Source: JAWPMV01 sp039819665 (GTDB taxonomy: Bacteria; Bacteroidota; Bacteroidia; J057). Taken from it: 64,000 bases of DNA. Below are positions 42,617-51,600 of this stretch, piece by piece (positions within the stretch are counted from its first letter, which is position 1; every line of letters starts with the position of its first letter). The notes beneath the pieces were generated by a model. It saw only the letters and a program-made list of their open reading frames with translations. It ran no database searches and was not told the DNA's origin. Position numbers and translations under genes: made by a program. The stretch covers positions 1 to 64,000 of the forward strand of contig JBCBRM010000031.1 of assembly GCA_039819665.1 (NCBI GenBank). The letters are read 5' to 3'.

Positions 42617-43873
42617 ATGTTACGCAATTATATAAAGATCGCCTGGAAGGTTTTGGCTCGAAACAAGTTCTTCACCTTCGTTAGCCTCTTTGGAATTAGC
42701 CTCACCATCGGTATTCTTTTGGTTCTTGCTACCCTCTTTGATCAGATCGTAGGAAAGCATTATCCAGTAGGACCGGATGATCATTTAATCTATGTAGCCA
42801 CCGTTTCTCAGGAGGATGGAAAAGGATCGGGATGGAATGGAGGAGTCGGATATTATTTGTATAAAAATTTTATCCAAAAGATGAAGTCGCCAAAAAATAT
42901 AGCCGTCATCTCTCAGCCAAAAAGTACCAATTCCTTTGTAGGCGATCGCAAAATCACCTTAAGTCTTAATTATACGGATGAAGATTACTGGGATATGCAT
43001 TCTTATAGCTTTATTGAAGGTAAGCCTTACAATGCAGAGCATATGAGGGATAAAGCTCGAGTGGTTGTTATCACACGTGCGACCCGTGATTCCTATTTCG
43101 GAGAGGGAGTTTCCGCAGTAGGAAAAAGTATAGAAACAGATAATGTGGTGTATAAAGTGCTGGGAGTAGTGGAAAATGTATCCGAGGCTTCTATTTATCA
43201 ATACAGCGATTTCTATGTTCCTCTCACCCTTGCTACTCAACAGCTGCAAAATCCGGATTTGATTGGACAGTTTATTGTAATTCTCCAAGGGGAAACAGAG
43301 AATGATATTCCTACGATCAAGGAAGAATACAAAGACCTCGTTGCAAGATTAACGGTCCCTGCAGCTAGTCAGGGTTGGAAACAAAATTATAAGATAATCA
43401 GCTCCTATGCCATGAGCAAAATAGAGCGAATTTCTTCTGGTTTTGTCATTGGGCAAGAACCTCAAATGGGACTTCTCACGACCATCCTGACAGCTGCTAT
43501 GTTATTGTTTATGCTTTTGCCGGCATTGAACCTGATTAATTTGAATTCCAGCAGGATCAGTGAACGTTCGTCGGAGATAGGTGTTCGCAAAGCTTTTGGT
43601 GCCAATTCTATGACGCTGGCATGGCAATTTATTGTTGAGAATATTTTAGTTACCCTCATTGGAGGAGGAATCGGTCTTCTCTTGGCATTAGGTGCACTCG
43701 AGATTATAGAGAGCTCAGAGCTCATTACGCATGCAGAGCTTGGCCTACAATTCAATGTCTTCCTATTCGCAGTGTTTCTCTGCTTGGTATTTGGGCTGCT
43801 TTCGGGCGTGCTCCCCGCTTACAGGATGTCAAAAATTCAGGTTGTCAACGCTTTAAAAGGATTAAACTCATGA
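42617..43873 (+). CDS. FtsX/MacB-type ABC permease (first)
   Basis: A 418-residue permease with start ATG 42617 (MLRNYIKIAWKVLARNKFF). A longer frame extends back into the ATPase gene and is not used. Transmembrane helix 1 (FTFVSLFGISLTIGILLVLAT) is followed by a large periplasmic MacB-PCD-like domain (about 45-285), then three helices (about 290-410) including the conserved ERSSEIGVRKAFGAN loop. These proteins act with the MacB/LolD-type ATPase and the adaptor. The stop overlaps the start of the second permease as ATGA. Confidence 0.88.
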   Translation: MLRNYIKIAWKVLARNKFFTFVSLFGISLTIGILLVLATLFDQIVGKHYPVGPDDHLIYVATVSQEDGKGSGWNGGVGYYLYKNFIQKMKSPKNIAVISQPKSTNSFVGDRKITLSLNYTDEDYWDMHSYSFIEGKPYNAEHMRDKARVVVITRATRDSYFGEGVSAVGKSIETDNVVYKVLGVVENVSEASIYQYSDFYVPLTLATQQLQNPDLIGQFIVILQGETENDIPTIKEEYKDLVARLTVPAASQGWKQNYKIISSYAMSKIERISSGFVIGQEPQMGLLTTILTAAMLLFMLLPALNLINLNSSRISERSSEIGVRKAFGANSMTLAWQFIVENILVTLIGGGIGLLLALGALEIIESSELITHAELGLQFNVFLFAVFLCLVFGLLSGVLPAYRMSKIQVVNALKGLNS

Positions 43874-45042
43874 TACGTCAGGCATTTAAACTTATTTGGA
43901 ACCAAAAAGGTAAACACTTGGGTCTATTTATTGAAATTTTCTTCTCTTTCATGGTACTCTTCCTGGTTTTCAGCTTTGGGATATACAATCTGCAGGAATT
44001 TTTCAGCCCTCTGGGATATAGCTATGAGGATGTATGGACCATTTCTTTTAATCGAGAAGGTCTGGAGCAGGAAGCTGCTTTGCTAGTGGATGAGCAAATA
44101 GAAGATGCCCTTAGGTCTTATCCAGAAATCCAGGAATTTAGCTGGACTCAGGGCAATGTTCCTTTCGCCAATACCTCTAATACTTCCGCTATGAGTCGGG
44201 GAAATGGCAATGTTCAAGCCCAAAGATTTACAGTTGATGATAATTATGATGAAACACTTGAGGTCAAACTAACAGAAGGTCGCTGGTTTGAAGAACAGGA
44301 TGAAGTATTCGAAAAATCTCCCTTTATAATCACTCAAAACATGGCTGAGGAACTTTTTCCGGAAGGTTCAGCTTTGGGCCAAAAACTTAAATGGGGAGAT
44401 ACTGAAGAAGATTATCGAGAGATAATTGGGGTAGTAGAAGATTTTCGCTATCGGGGGGGGATTATGGAAAGTGGCTATAGTTTCTTTATTCGGAAAAATA
44501 ATGATCATTTACTATCTGATATGCTGATCAAAGTCACCGAAGAGGCTGACGCGGCTTTTGAGGCGCAGTTGATCAAGCAATTGCATCAGATAGCCCCGGG
44601 ATACTCTCTGGAAATTCGATACATCGATGAAATGAGGTCAAACTTTTTACTAGTATCATTTATCCCCATGTTAATATTGGGAATTATCGGAGCATTCCTC
44701 ATCTTTAATGTAGCGCTGGGATTATTTGGCGTACTTTGGCAAAATATCAGTCGGAGAAAGCAGGAGATAGGTGTAAGAAGGGCTATGGGGTCGAGTAAGG
44801 CAGAGATTACTATCCAATTTATTTTGGAAATCATGGTGCTCGCTACGATCAGTTTGATCCTGGGAATTTTCTTTGCCTCTCAATTCCCACTCCTGGATGT
44901 ATTTGGTGTAAATGCCGGTATCTATATCGTCGCTATCGTGTTCGCCGCGATTTGCATTTACTTGTTAGTCTTTGTTTGCGCATTGATCCCGAGTACACAG
45001 GCTGCTGAACTTCATCCTGCCATCGCCTTGCGAGAAGAATAA
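43870..45042 (+). CDS. FtsX/MacB-type ABC permease (second)
   Basis: A 390-residue permease overlapping the previous gene by 4 bp (ATGA), which implies translational coupling. It has helix 1 (GLFIEIFFSFMVLFLVFSFG), a periplasmic MacB-PCD-like domain (about 45-255), and three C-terminal helices (LVSFIPMLILGIIGAFLIFN, IMVLATISLILGIFFASQFP, IYIVAIVFAAICIYLLVFVC). The family loop ISRRKQEIGVRRAMGSSKAEI is present. The two permeases are diverged paralogues and probably form a heterodimer. The substrate is unknown; MacB-like systems export peptides, lipoproteins or small toxic compounds. Confidence 0.88.
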   Translation: MIRQAFKLIWNQKGKHLGLFIEIFFSFMVLFLVFSFGIYNLQEFFSPLGYSYEDVWTISFNREGLEQEAALLVDEQIEDALRSYPEIQEFSWTQGNVPFANTSNTSAMSRGNGNVQAQRFTVDDNYDETLEVKLTEGRWFEEQDEVFEKSPFIITQNMAEELFPEGSALGQKLKWGDTEEDYREIIGVVEDFRYRGGIMESGYSFFIRKNNDHLLSDMLIKVTEEADAAFEAQLIKQLHQIAPGYSLEIRYIDEMRSNFLLVSFIPMLILGIIGAFLIFNVALGLFGVLWQNISRRKQEIGVRRAMGSSKAEITIQFILEIMVLATISLILGIFFASQFPLLDVFGVNAGIYIVAIVFAAICIYLLVFVCALIPSTQAAELHPAIALREE

Positions 45043-45058
45043 TAGAAAACAGCCCTTT

Positions 45059-46420
45059 ATGATCCTTATCATAGATGACGACCAGGCGGTTTTAGCCTCC
45101 TTAAAATTACTCCTGAAAAATCAGGGCTGGGATTGCGCGGCTGTAAAAAAGCCCCATACAGCTCTGGATTTTATTCGGGAGAATAAGGTAGACCTGATTA
45201 TCCTGGATATGAATTTCTCCCTGGAAACAAGTGGAGAAGAAGGGATGGCGCTACTAAAAAAAATCCTCGCTTATGATCCTTCTATGCCAGTAATATTGAT
45301 AACAGGTTGGGCGACCATCCAACTGGCTATAGCGGGTATGCGGGCAGGTGCGAGAGACTTTATTAGCAAGCCCTGGTCAAATGATCAGATGATTGCCTCT
45401 ATAAAGACAGCTCTGGCTTTAAAAGGATTTCAGGCGCAAAGCAGTAGCCGAAAGGAGTTAGATGAAAAGTATGACTTTGGCCATATCGTTGGAGAGGATC
45501 CAGGCTTCATGAAGATTCTGGAAACCGTGGGGAGAGTAGCTAATACGGAGGCCTCTATTTTGATTTTAGGGGAAAGTGGAACCGGCAAGGAATTGATCGC
45601 AGAAGCTGTCCACCAGAATAGCAAGAGACAAGGCGAGGCCTTTGTGAAAGTGAATCTGGGAGGAATTTCAACTACTTTATTTGAAAGTGAGCTTTTTGGT
45701 CATAAAAAAGGAGCATTTACAGATGCCCGCTATGATCGCAAAGGCCGATTTGAAATGGCAGATGGAGGCACCATCTTTTTGGATGAAATTGGAGAATTGG
45801 ATTTAGCCAGTCAGGTGAAATTACTTAGGGTTTTGCAGGATCGTAGTTTTGAAGTGTTGGGAAGTAGTGTAAATCAAAAAGTAAATGTTCGAATTATCAG
45901 CGCCACAAATCGAAATCTGGCTGAAATGGTTTCAGATGGTTTGTTTCGGGAGGACCTTTTCTATCGCATCAATCTCATTACCATTCGGCTCCCAGCTCTT
46001 CGTGAAAGAGCCTCCGATATCCCATTATTGGTAGAATATTATTTGAAAAACCTTCGTCAGATTTACCAAAGACCTGGACTTCAAGTAAGTGAAGCTGCCA
46101 TGAATTGGTTGGAGCAGTACTCTTTCCCCGGCAACATCCGCCAACTCAAAAATCTGGTAGAACGAACCGTCCTCATGAGTCCGGAAGATCACCTGGAAGT
46201 CGATGATTTTAAGGACCAGTTAGGGGATCCGGCTCGTAGAAAAAATGAAGGCGACCTACCAGAAGTAGGCAGTATGTCTTTGGAGGAAATGGAAAAGGAA
46301 ATGATCCTGAAAGCCATGGCTCATCATAGTGGAAAGATCAGCAAAGTGGCGCAGGCTCTAGGCTTGAGCAGAAATGCATTGTATCGTAGATTAGAGAAAT
46401 ATCAAATACCACATGAGTAA
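45059..46420 (+). CDS. NtrC-family sigma-54-dependent response regulator
   Basis: A 453-residue transcription activator. The receiver domain has the acidic triad DDD at 6-8, phospho-acceptor Asp50 (IILDM) and Lys104 (FISKPW). The AAA+ domain has Walker A GESGTGKE (171-178), the sigma-54-contact loop as GAFTDA at 218-223 (usual form GAFTGA), GGTIFLDEIGELD as Walker B, and RVLQ. A Fis-type helix-turn-helix closes it (GKISKVAQALGLSRNALYRRL, about 425-445). It lies 16 bp after the permease and 96 bp before its likely kinase. A sigma-54-like promoter with upstream palindromes sits before the operon, so it probably activates its own operon when phosphorylated. Confidence 0.92.
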   Translation: MILIIDDDQAVLASLKLLLKNQGWDCAAVKKPHTALDFIRENKVDLIILDMNFSLETSGEEGMALLKKILAYDPSMPVILITGWATIQLAIAGMRAGARDFISKPWSNDQMIASIKTALALKGFQAQSSSRKELDEKYDFGHIVGEDPGFMKILETVGRVANTEASILILGESGTGKELIAEAVHQNSKRQGEAFVKVNLGGISTTLFESELFGHKKGAFTDARYDRKGRFEMADGGTIFLDEIGELDLASQVKLLRVLQDRSFEVLGSSVNQKVNVRIISATNRNLAEMVSDGLFREDLFYRINLITIRLPALRERASDIPLLVEYYLKNLRQIYQRPGLQVSEAAMNWLEQYSFPGNIRQLKNLVERTVLMSPEDHLEVDDFKDQLGDPARRKNEGDLPEVGSMSLEEMEKEMILKAMAHHSGKISKVAQALGLSRNALYRRLEKYQIPHE

Positions 46421-46421
46421 T

Positions 46422-46491
46422 GTGTTCAGGTGTTCTCGTATTCATGTGTTTTAGGAATTGATTATTTTCTGCAACTATAACACAAGAACAC
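46422..46491. repeat. Nested inverted repeat between the regulator and kinase genes
   Basis: GTGTTCT (46430-46436) pairs with AGAACAC (46485-46491), and TGTGTT pairs with AACACA inside. A further GTGTTC at 46422-46427 also matches the right arm. The GTGTT-rich units resemble those at 29472-29541. Confidence 0.3.
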
Positions 46492-46516
46492 GGGCGCACT
46501 ATAACACTTCCCCTTT

Positions 46517-47815
46517 ATGAAGCTCCGCATCAAATACATCCTCTTTATAGGCCTGATTCACGGGATTGCCCTGGTGATGTCCTATTTCATATTTGAGGAT
46601 TTCAAGTGGTTGTTTATTGCTTCGGAGGTAATTGTGCTGATTTCACTTTATTTTTCTTATCGACTCTATCAATCGCTGGTCACTCCCATTGAACTCATCA
46701 ATCGGGGCACCTATGCGATCAAGGAGAGAGATTTTACGGTGAAATTTCAGGGAGTGGGGCAGAAAGATATGGATCATCTGATAGAGGTATACAACAGTAT
46801 GATCGATGAATTAAGAGAGGAGCGAACCCAAAAGGCACAAAAGCATTTCTTTTTAGAAAAACTTATTCAAAACTCACCTACCGGTATTATTATTCTCAAT
46901 CTGGATGGAGAAATATCCAGCTGTAATCCTAAAGGGGAAGATTACCTAGACATGGATATATCGGAATTGTTGGAGAAAAAGACAGAAGAGCTGGACCACC
47001 CTCTGATGAGGAAAATCAGCGAATTAGAGGTTGGAAAGACAGAAGTAGTAGCGGTAAATGGGGTGGAAACTTTTAAATGCCATAAAGCACAATTTATTGA
47101 CAGAGGTTTTGCCAATTACTTCATCATGATTGAGGAGTTGACGGCAGAGAAACTGGAGATTGAAAAAGCTGCCTATGGGAAAGTGATACGCATGATGGCT
47201 CATGAAGTCAATAATTCGATTGGTCCCATCAATTCCATCCTGGAATCTCTGGATATGTATACGAAACATATGCCGGAAGCTGATCAGCAGGAATATCAGG
47301 AAATTCTGAAAATTGCCCGTCAAAGAAATGATAAGCTCAACGATTTTATGGTTAATTTTGCCAAGGTGGTAAAGTTGCCTGAGCCTATTTTGGAAAAGAT
47401 TGATCTCAGGGATTTGGTCGAGAGAATGGTGAATTTTATGCGGTTCCAGAAAGGTATCAAAGAAATTGCTTTTTACACAGATTTGCCAGATCAGGAAGTT
47501 TGGGTTCAGGTTGATGTAAAACAGATGGAGCAGGTATTGATTAATCTGATCAAGAATGCCATCGAAGCCATCGACAGCAAAGGTAATATCAAACTGCGAT
47601 TGGAGATGGATCCCATCATCCTTCGCATAGAGGACGACGGACAGGGTATCTCAGAAGAACTCGCACAAAAGGTGTTTTCTCCTTTTTATAGCAGTAAAAA
47701 AAATGGTCAGGGTATTGGACTTACCCTGACCAGGGAGATTTTATTAAAACACAAAATACATTTCTCCCTGAAATCTGCAGGGCAGAAGGGAGCTATATTC
47801 GAGATGAAGTTTTAG
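46517..47815 (+). CDS. Sensor histidine kinase with HAMP and PAS domains
   Basis: A 432-residue membrane kinase. Two N-terminal hydrophobic helices (YILFIGLIHGIALVMSYFIF and FIASEVIVLISLYFSYRL) are separated by only a few residues, so almost no periplasmic sensor domain exists. A HAMP-like segment covers about 50-105, a PAS domain about 108-210. The H-box is MMAHEVNNSIGPINS with His229. The ATPase domain carries NLIKNAIEAI, DDGQGIS and NGQGIGLTL. It is probably the cognate kinase of the NtrC-like regulator upstream, sensing a signal within or near the membrane. It is the last gene of the operon and meets the cold-shock gene 1 bp away, stop to stop. Confidence 0.88.
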   Translation: MKLRIKYILFIGLIHGIALVMSYFIFEDFKWLFIASEVIVLISLYFSYRLYQSLVTPIELINRGTYAIKERDFTVKFQGVGQKDMDHLIEVYNSMIDELREERTQKAQKHFFLEKLIQNSPTGIIILNLDGEISSCNPKGEDYLDMDISELLEKKTEELDHPLMRKISELEVGKTEVVAVNGVETFKCHKAQFIDRGFANYFIMIEELTAEKLEIEKAAYGKVIRMMAHEVNNSIGPINSILESLDMYTKHMPEADQQEYQEILKIARQRNDKLNDFMVNFAKVVKLPEPILEKIDLRDLVERMVNFMRFQKGIKEIAFYTDLPDQEVWVQVDVKQMEQVLINLIKNAIEAIDSKGNIKLRLEMDPIILRIEDDGQGISEELAQKVFSPFYSSKKNGQGIGLTLTREILLKHKIHFSLKSAGQKGAIFEMKF

Positions 47816-47816
47816 C

Positions 47817-48251
47817 TTATTTAACGAGCTTTACATTGATAGCTCTCAGGCCTTTGGGACCTTCACTAATTTCGAAACTCACAATGTCGTATGCATCGAT
47901 AGGAGATTCAAGGCTTTCTGCGTGTACATAGTAACTCTCCTGAGTTTCTTTATCTATGATAAAGCCATACCCTTTTTCTGTATTGAAGAATTTAACTTTT
48001 CCCTGACGTATGGGATCAAATTCAACATCCTCTTTCTTGGGGATACTGATCTCAATGGTACTCGGATCAATCTTCTTCTTTTTTCTGGTTGGATCTGGAG
48101 GGGTTGATGTCAAATTACCATCCTCGTCGAGGTACATAAACTCCTCGGACTTGACACCCTCTTCCTTTCGTCTTTTCTTACGTTCAGCTTTTTCCTTCTT
48201 TCTTTTTTGTCGTTTTTTTTCTCTTTCTTTTTTACCGAAACTATCTGCCAT
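47817..48251 (-). CDS. Cold-shock-domain protein with basic N-terminal extension
   Basis: A 144-residue nucleic-acid-binding protein. About 45 residues of very basic, likely disordered sequence (KKEREKKRQKRKKEKAERKK) precede an acidic linker and a cold-shock domain at about 80-144. RNP1 appears as KGYGFI and RNP2 as YYVHAE, after GKVKFFNTEKG. Cold-shock proteins bind single-stranded RNA and act as RNA chaperones. The basic arm probably adds RNA affinity; proteins of this form recur in Bacteroidota. The 5' leader contains a strong stem-loop and may respond to temperature. It converges on the kinase gene with 1 bp between stops. Confidence 0.88.
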   Translation of the reverse strand: MADSFGKKEREKKRQKRKKEKAERKKRRKEEGVKSEEFMYLDEDGNLTSTPPDPTRKKKKIDPSTIEISIPKKEDVEFDPIRQGKVKFFNTEKGYGFIIDKETQESYYVHAESLESPIDAYDIVSFEISEGPKGLRAINVKLVK

Positions 48252-48268
48252 TTATAATGATTAAAAGC

Positions 48269-48318
48269 CGATAGGTAATGGACCCGGTACCTTACCGGTA
48301 TTCCCTTATTTCCTATCG
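48269..48318 (-). promoter_or_regulatory. Structured 5' leader of the cold-shock gene
   Basis: Reading the minus strand: CGATAGG ... CCGGTA-AGG-TACCGG ... CCTATCG. An outer 7-bp stem (48269-48275 with 48312-48318) encloses a 6-bp hairpin with a 3-nt loop (48284-48298). It ends 18 nt before the ATG at 48251. Such a two-level fold could act as a temperature-responsive element. Confidence 0.45.
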
Positions 48319-48338
48319 TGTTGAAATAATGATTTATA

Positions 48339-48346
48339 CAAAGATA
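48339..48346 (-). promoter_or_regulatory. -7 box of the cold-shock gene
   Basis: Plus-strand CAAAGATA reads TATCTTTG, an exact TAnnTTTG match. It predicts a leader of about 83 nt, which includes the stem-loop at 48269-48318. The best -33 candidate is at a non-ideal distance (13 nt). Confidence 0.5.
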
Positions 48347-48423
48347 AGGATTAATTACGCAAGATGCTGTGAAGATTGGTTGAATTGTTCTCCTTTGTTT
48401 ACAAACAGCCTTTGATTGATGAT

Positions 48424-48450
48424 AAATCTCTCCATATGAGATTTTTTTTA
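48424..48450 (+). terminator. Orphan terminator-like hairpin
   Basis: AAATCTC, loop TCCATAT, GAGATTT, then TTTTT. No plus-strand gene ends before it, because the flanking genes are the minus-strand cold-shock gene and the downstream PAS kinase. It implies a small plus-strand transcript from about 48350 or serves as an attenuator in the kinase leader. A 12-bp palindrome (TGTTTACAAACA, 48396-48407) lies just before it. The rest of the 48252-48626 gap contains only the cold-shock leader and AT-rich DNA. Confidence 0.5.
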
Positions 48451-48626
48451 TAATTATTTGTGACTATTCAGAAAATAAAGATTATAACAATCATGAATCT
48501 GATGTAGTTAGGAAAATTAGGTTGAGATTATCTAATAATTCCCTTAACTTATTTTTTGTCATATAAGTTCAATTACACCTAGTAAATCGAATTACAGCCT
48601 AAGATTTACCCCTAGATCTATCTGTT

Positions 48627-51600
48627 TTGAGCCTAAAAAACAGCCCTAATACGAATACATCTCCCTTGCCATCCCCGCCTGATCCCAATTTGCCCGAAAA
48701 GCAATTACTCAAATATGTAGAAAGCTTTTCGCCCACTGAACCTTTATTCAAAACCCTGATAGAAATGTTGCCGGTTGGACTCTCTCTGAGTGTAAGCGGA
48801 AGAATTCTGGCATATGCGAACAAGGCTTATGCTGAAATTGTAGGGTATACACAGGAAGAATTAGAGGGTATTGACTGGAGTGAATTGACTTACGAAGAAG
48901 ACCGTGCAAGCAATCTGGAAATTTTTGAGAAACTCCTGAAGAGGGAAGTGGCTTCTTTTGAGTATGAGAAGCGCTATAAGCACAAAAAAGGTCATTTGGT
49001 ATGGTGTAAAGTAAAGGTAACCCTGATTGAAGATAGTAAAACAGGAGCCAAAATGACGCTGGCTATGGTTGAAGATATCAGTCAGGAAAAGCAGTTGTCG
49101 GAAGAACTTGGAAGACAGAAAGCCATCATTCAGATGGGGGAAAAAGTAGCGGGCCTGGGTACATTCATCTGGAATATGGAAACTCAGGAAGTAGATGCAA
49201 GTCCGGAATTGCTGCGAATCTATGAATTGGATCCTTCAACAACTACCAAGGAGAATCTTTTTGAAAGAACTATGAGGCTAGTGCATCCGGAAGATGTCGA
49301 AGGTCTTAGAAAGGATGTAATGCGTTCTATTTCAGATAGAGAACTTATCCAATCAGAATTCAGGATTTTGCTAAAAGAGGGTCGTATCAAATGGTTAAAA
49401 TCCGTACCAGGAGCTTTTCTGAGTGATCAGCATATGCTTAGAACGGTTCAGGACATCACAGAAGAGGTAAAAAGGCGAAACCTGCTTGAAAGTCAGACAG
49501 AAATGATCCAGATGGGGGAAGAGGTTTCTTCCATTGGTACTTTTATCTGGGACGTAGAAACCCGCGAATTGGAAGTTAGTCAGGGGATTTTTCAAATATT
49601 TGGCTTAGAACTGCCTATCGATAAAAATAAGGTATCTTTTGAACTCTTTTTTGACTTTATTTTCCCTGAAGATATCCACAAAGTAGTTGGGATGCTCAAT
49701 ACAGTCTCTGAAACGAATAAAGGCGAATCAGTTGAGTTTCGCATAAAAACACCAAAGGGTCAGGTAAAGTGGATTAAATCTTATGAAGGAAAATTCCTGG
49801 ATAAGAGAAGACGCCTGGCTACGATTCAGGATGTTACCCTCAATGTTGAAAAAGCCCGACTCCTGAAAAGGCAAAAAGAAATGATTGAGATGGGAGAAGG
49901 GATAGCCGGCTTTGGAACTTTTGTTTGGAATATAAAAACCAGGGAGGTAATCATAAGTCCTGGCTTGTATCTGATTCTGGGCATAGAGTATAAAGGAGAG
50001 GAAAGAAAAGAATCCATGAATAGTTTCTTTTCAATGATTCATCTAGAAGATGTGGACAAGGTTCATAATGCATTACAGCTAGTGACAGATAAAAAAGAAA
50101 CCCAGGCTTTTTTATTTAGGATATATACTGCCCAGGGAGAACTAAAATGGGTCAAGGCACATAAGGGGAAATTTCTGAGTGTTCATGAAAGGCTAAGTAG
50201 CATTGAGGATGTTACGGAAGATGTCAAAAAAACCCAGCTTCTGGAGCGTCAGAAAGAGATGATCGAGATCGGGGAAAAAATATCTGGATTGGGAACCTTT
50301 ATCTGGAATGTAGAAACTCGCGAGATAGATGTGAGTTCTGGGCTTTTTCATCTGGCGGGCTTGGAGGATAATGGAGGCCTTTCTCCCAAAGAATTACTTG
50401 TAAAATTGATCTCCATGGCTCATCCAGAAGATGCAGATGCTTTGCGGGCAAATATGGACGTGATAGCTGAGAAAAAAGTCCTTAGCCCTATCGAATTCAG
50501 AATTATCACTGCCTCTGGAGAGGTTAAATGGCTACGAACTTCCCCTGGTAGATTTCTGAGTGAAACAGAAAAACTAGGCACCTTACTGGATGTAACCGAG
50601 GAAAAACGGCGAATAGAAAAAATTGAAAGGCAATCCAGAACGATCAGGGTAGGTGAGTTAACTGCCAGGGTAGGGACCTTTGTCTGGGATATCCACTCTC
50701 GTGAGATTCAAGCCTCTCCTGGCTTTTATAAATGTTATGAACTTGAACCGCAAGCCGGGGATGAACATAGCTTATTTGATAGAGCCTGGGCAAAGGTACA
50801 TCCTGATGATCTGGAGAAGATGACTGAGCGCCATAAATCGATTTCAGCTGGGGAATTGGAGGAAAGTACAGATTTCAGGATAGTACTATCTAATGGGGAA
50901 ACCAGATGGTTGAGAAATTATCCGGGAGAGTTTATAAGAGAAAGCCTGAAACTGGGAACCATACAAGATATCAGTCAAGAGAAAGAGAGAGCCTTGTTGC
51001 TTGAAAGGCAGGAAGAACTTATTAGGTTGGGAGAAGAAGTCGGAAATATTGGGGTGGATATCTATGACCATAAAACAGGAGAGCTATATTATTCTCCTCA
51101 TCTCCTCAAAATGTTTGAAATCTCCCCTGAGGAAGCTACTTCTGGCAATATACTGGAACTAATTGCTGAGCGCTTCCACCCGGAGGATAAAAAGCGCGTA
51201 GATGCTTTTACCCAAAAAATCCTACAAAACCCACTCAAAAGATTAGAAATTAAACATCGAATCCTTACAAAAGCAGGAGCAATTAAATGGGTGCAAGTGA
51301 TTTCTCAGCCCTATCCATCAACCAATTCAAGGATTACGATCAATAAAGATATTACAGATTTTATTCACCAGAGCGAGAAATTAATTGAAGCGCAGAAGGA
51401 GATGGAGCAATTGCTTTACACAGTTTCTCATGATCTAAGGGCTCCTTTGAGGCATGTGATTAGTTATGCCAGTATGGTGAAAAGGTCTACGGAAGGCAAA
51501 CTTGAGGAAGACGAAAGCAGGTATCTCACAAATGTAATCAACGCATCAGCCCGTCTTGGGACAATGATTGATGAACTACTTCAATTTTTCCGGAACAGGA

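Noticed and set aside
39229..45042. The ABC/adaptor/channel set as a Lol lipoprotein system or as an RND pump
   Set aside because: There is no RND permease gene, and the presence of a TolC-like channel plus two MacB/FtsX-type permeases points to a tripartite MacB-like exporter rather than a LolCDE lipoprotein release complex.
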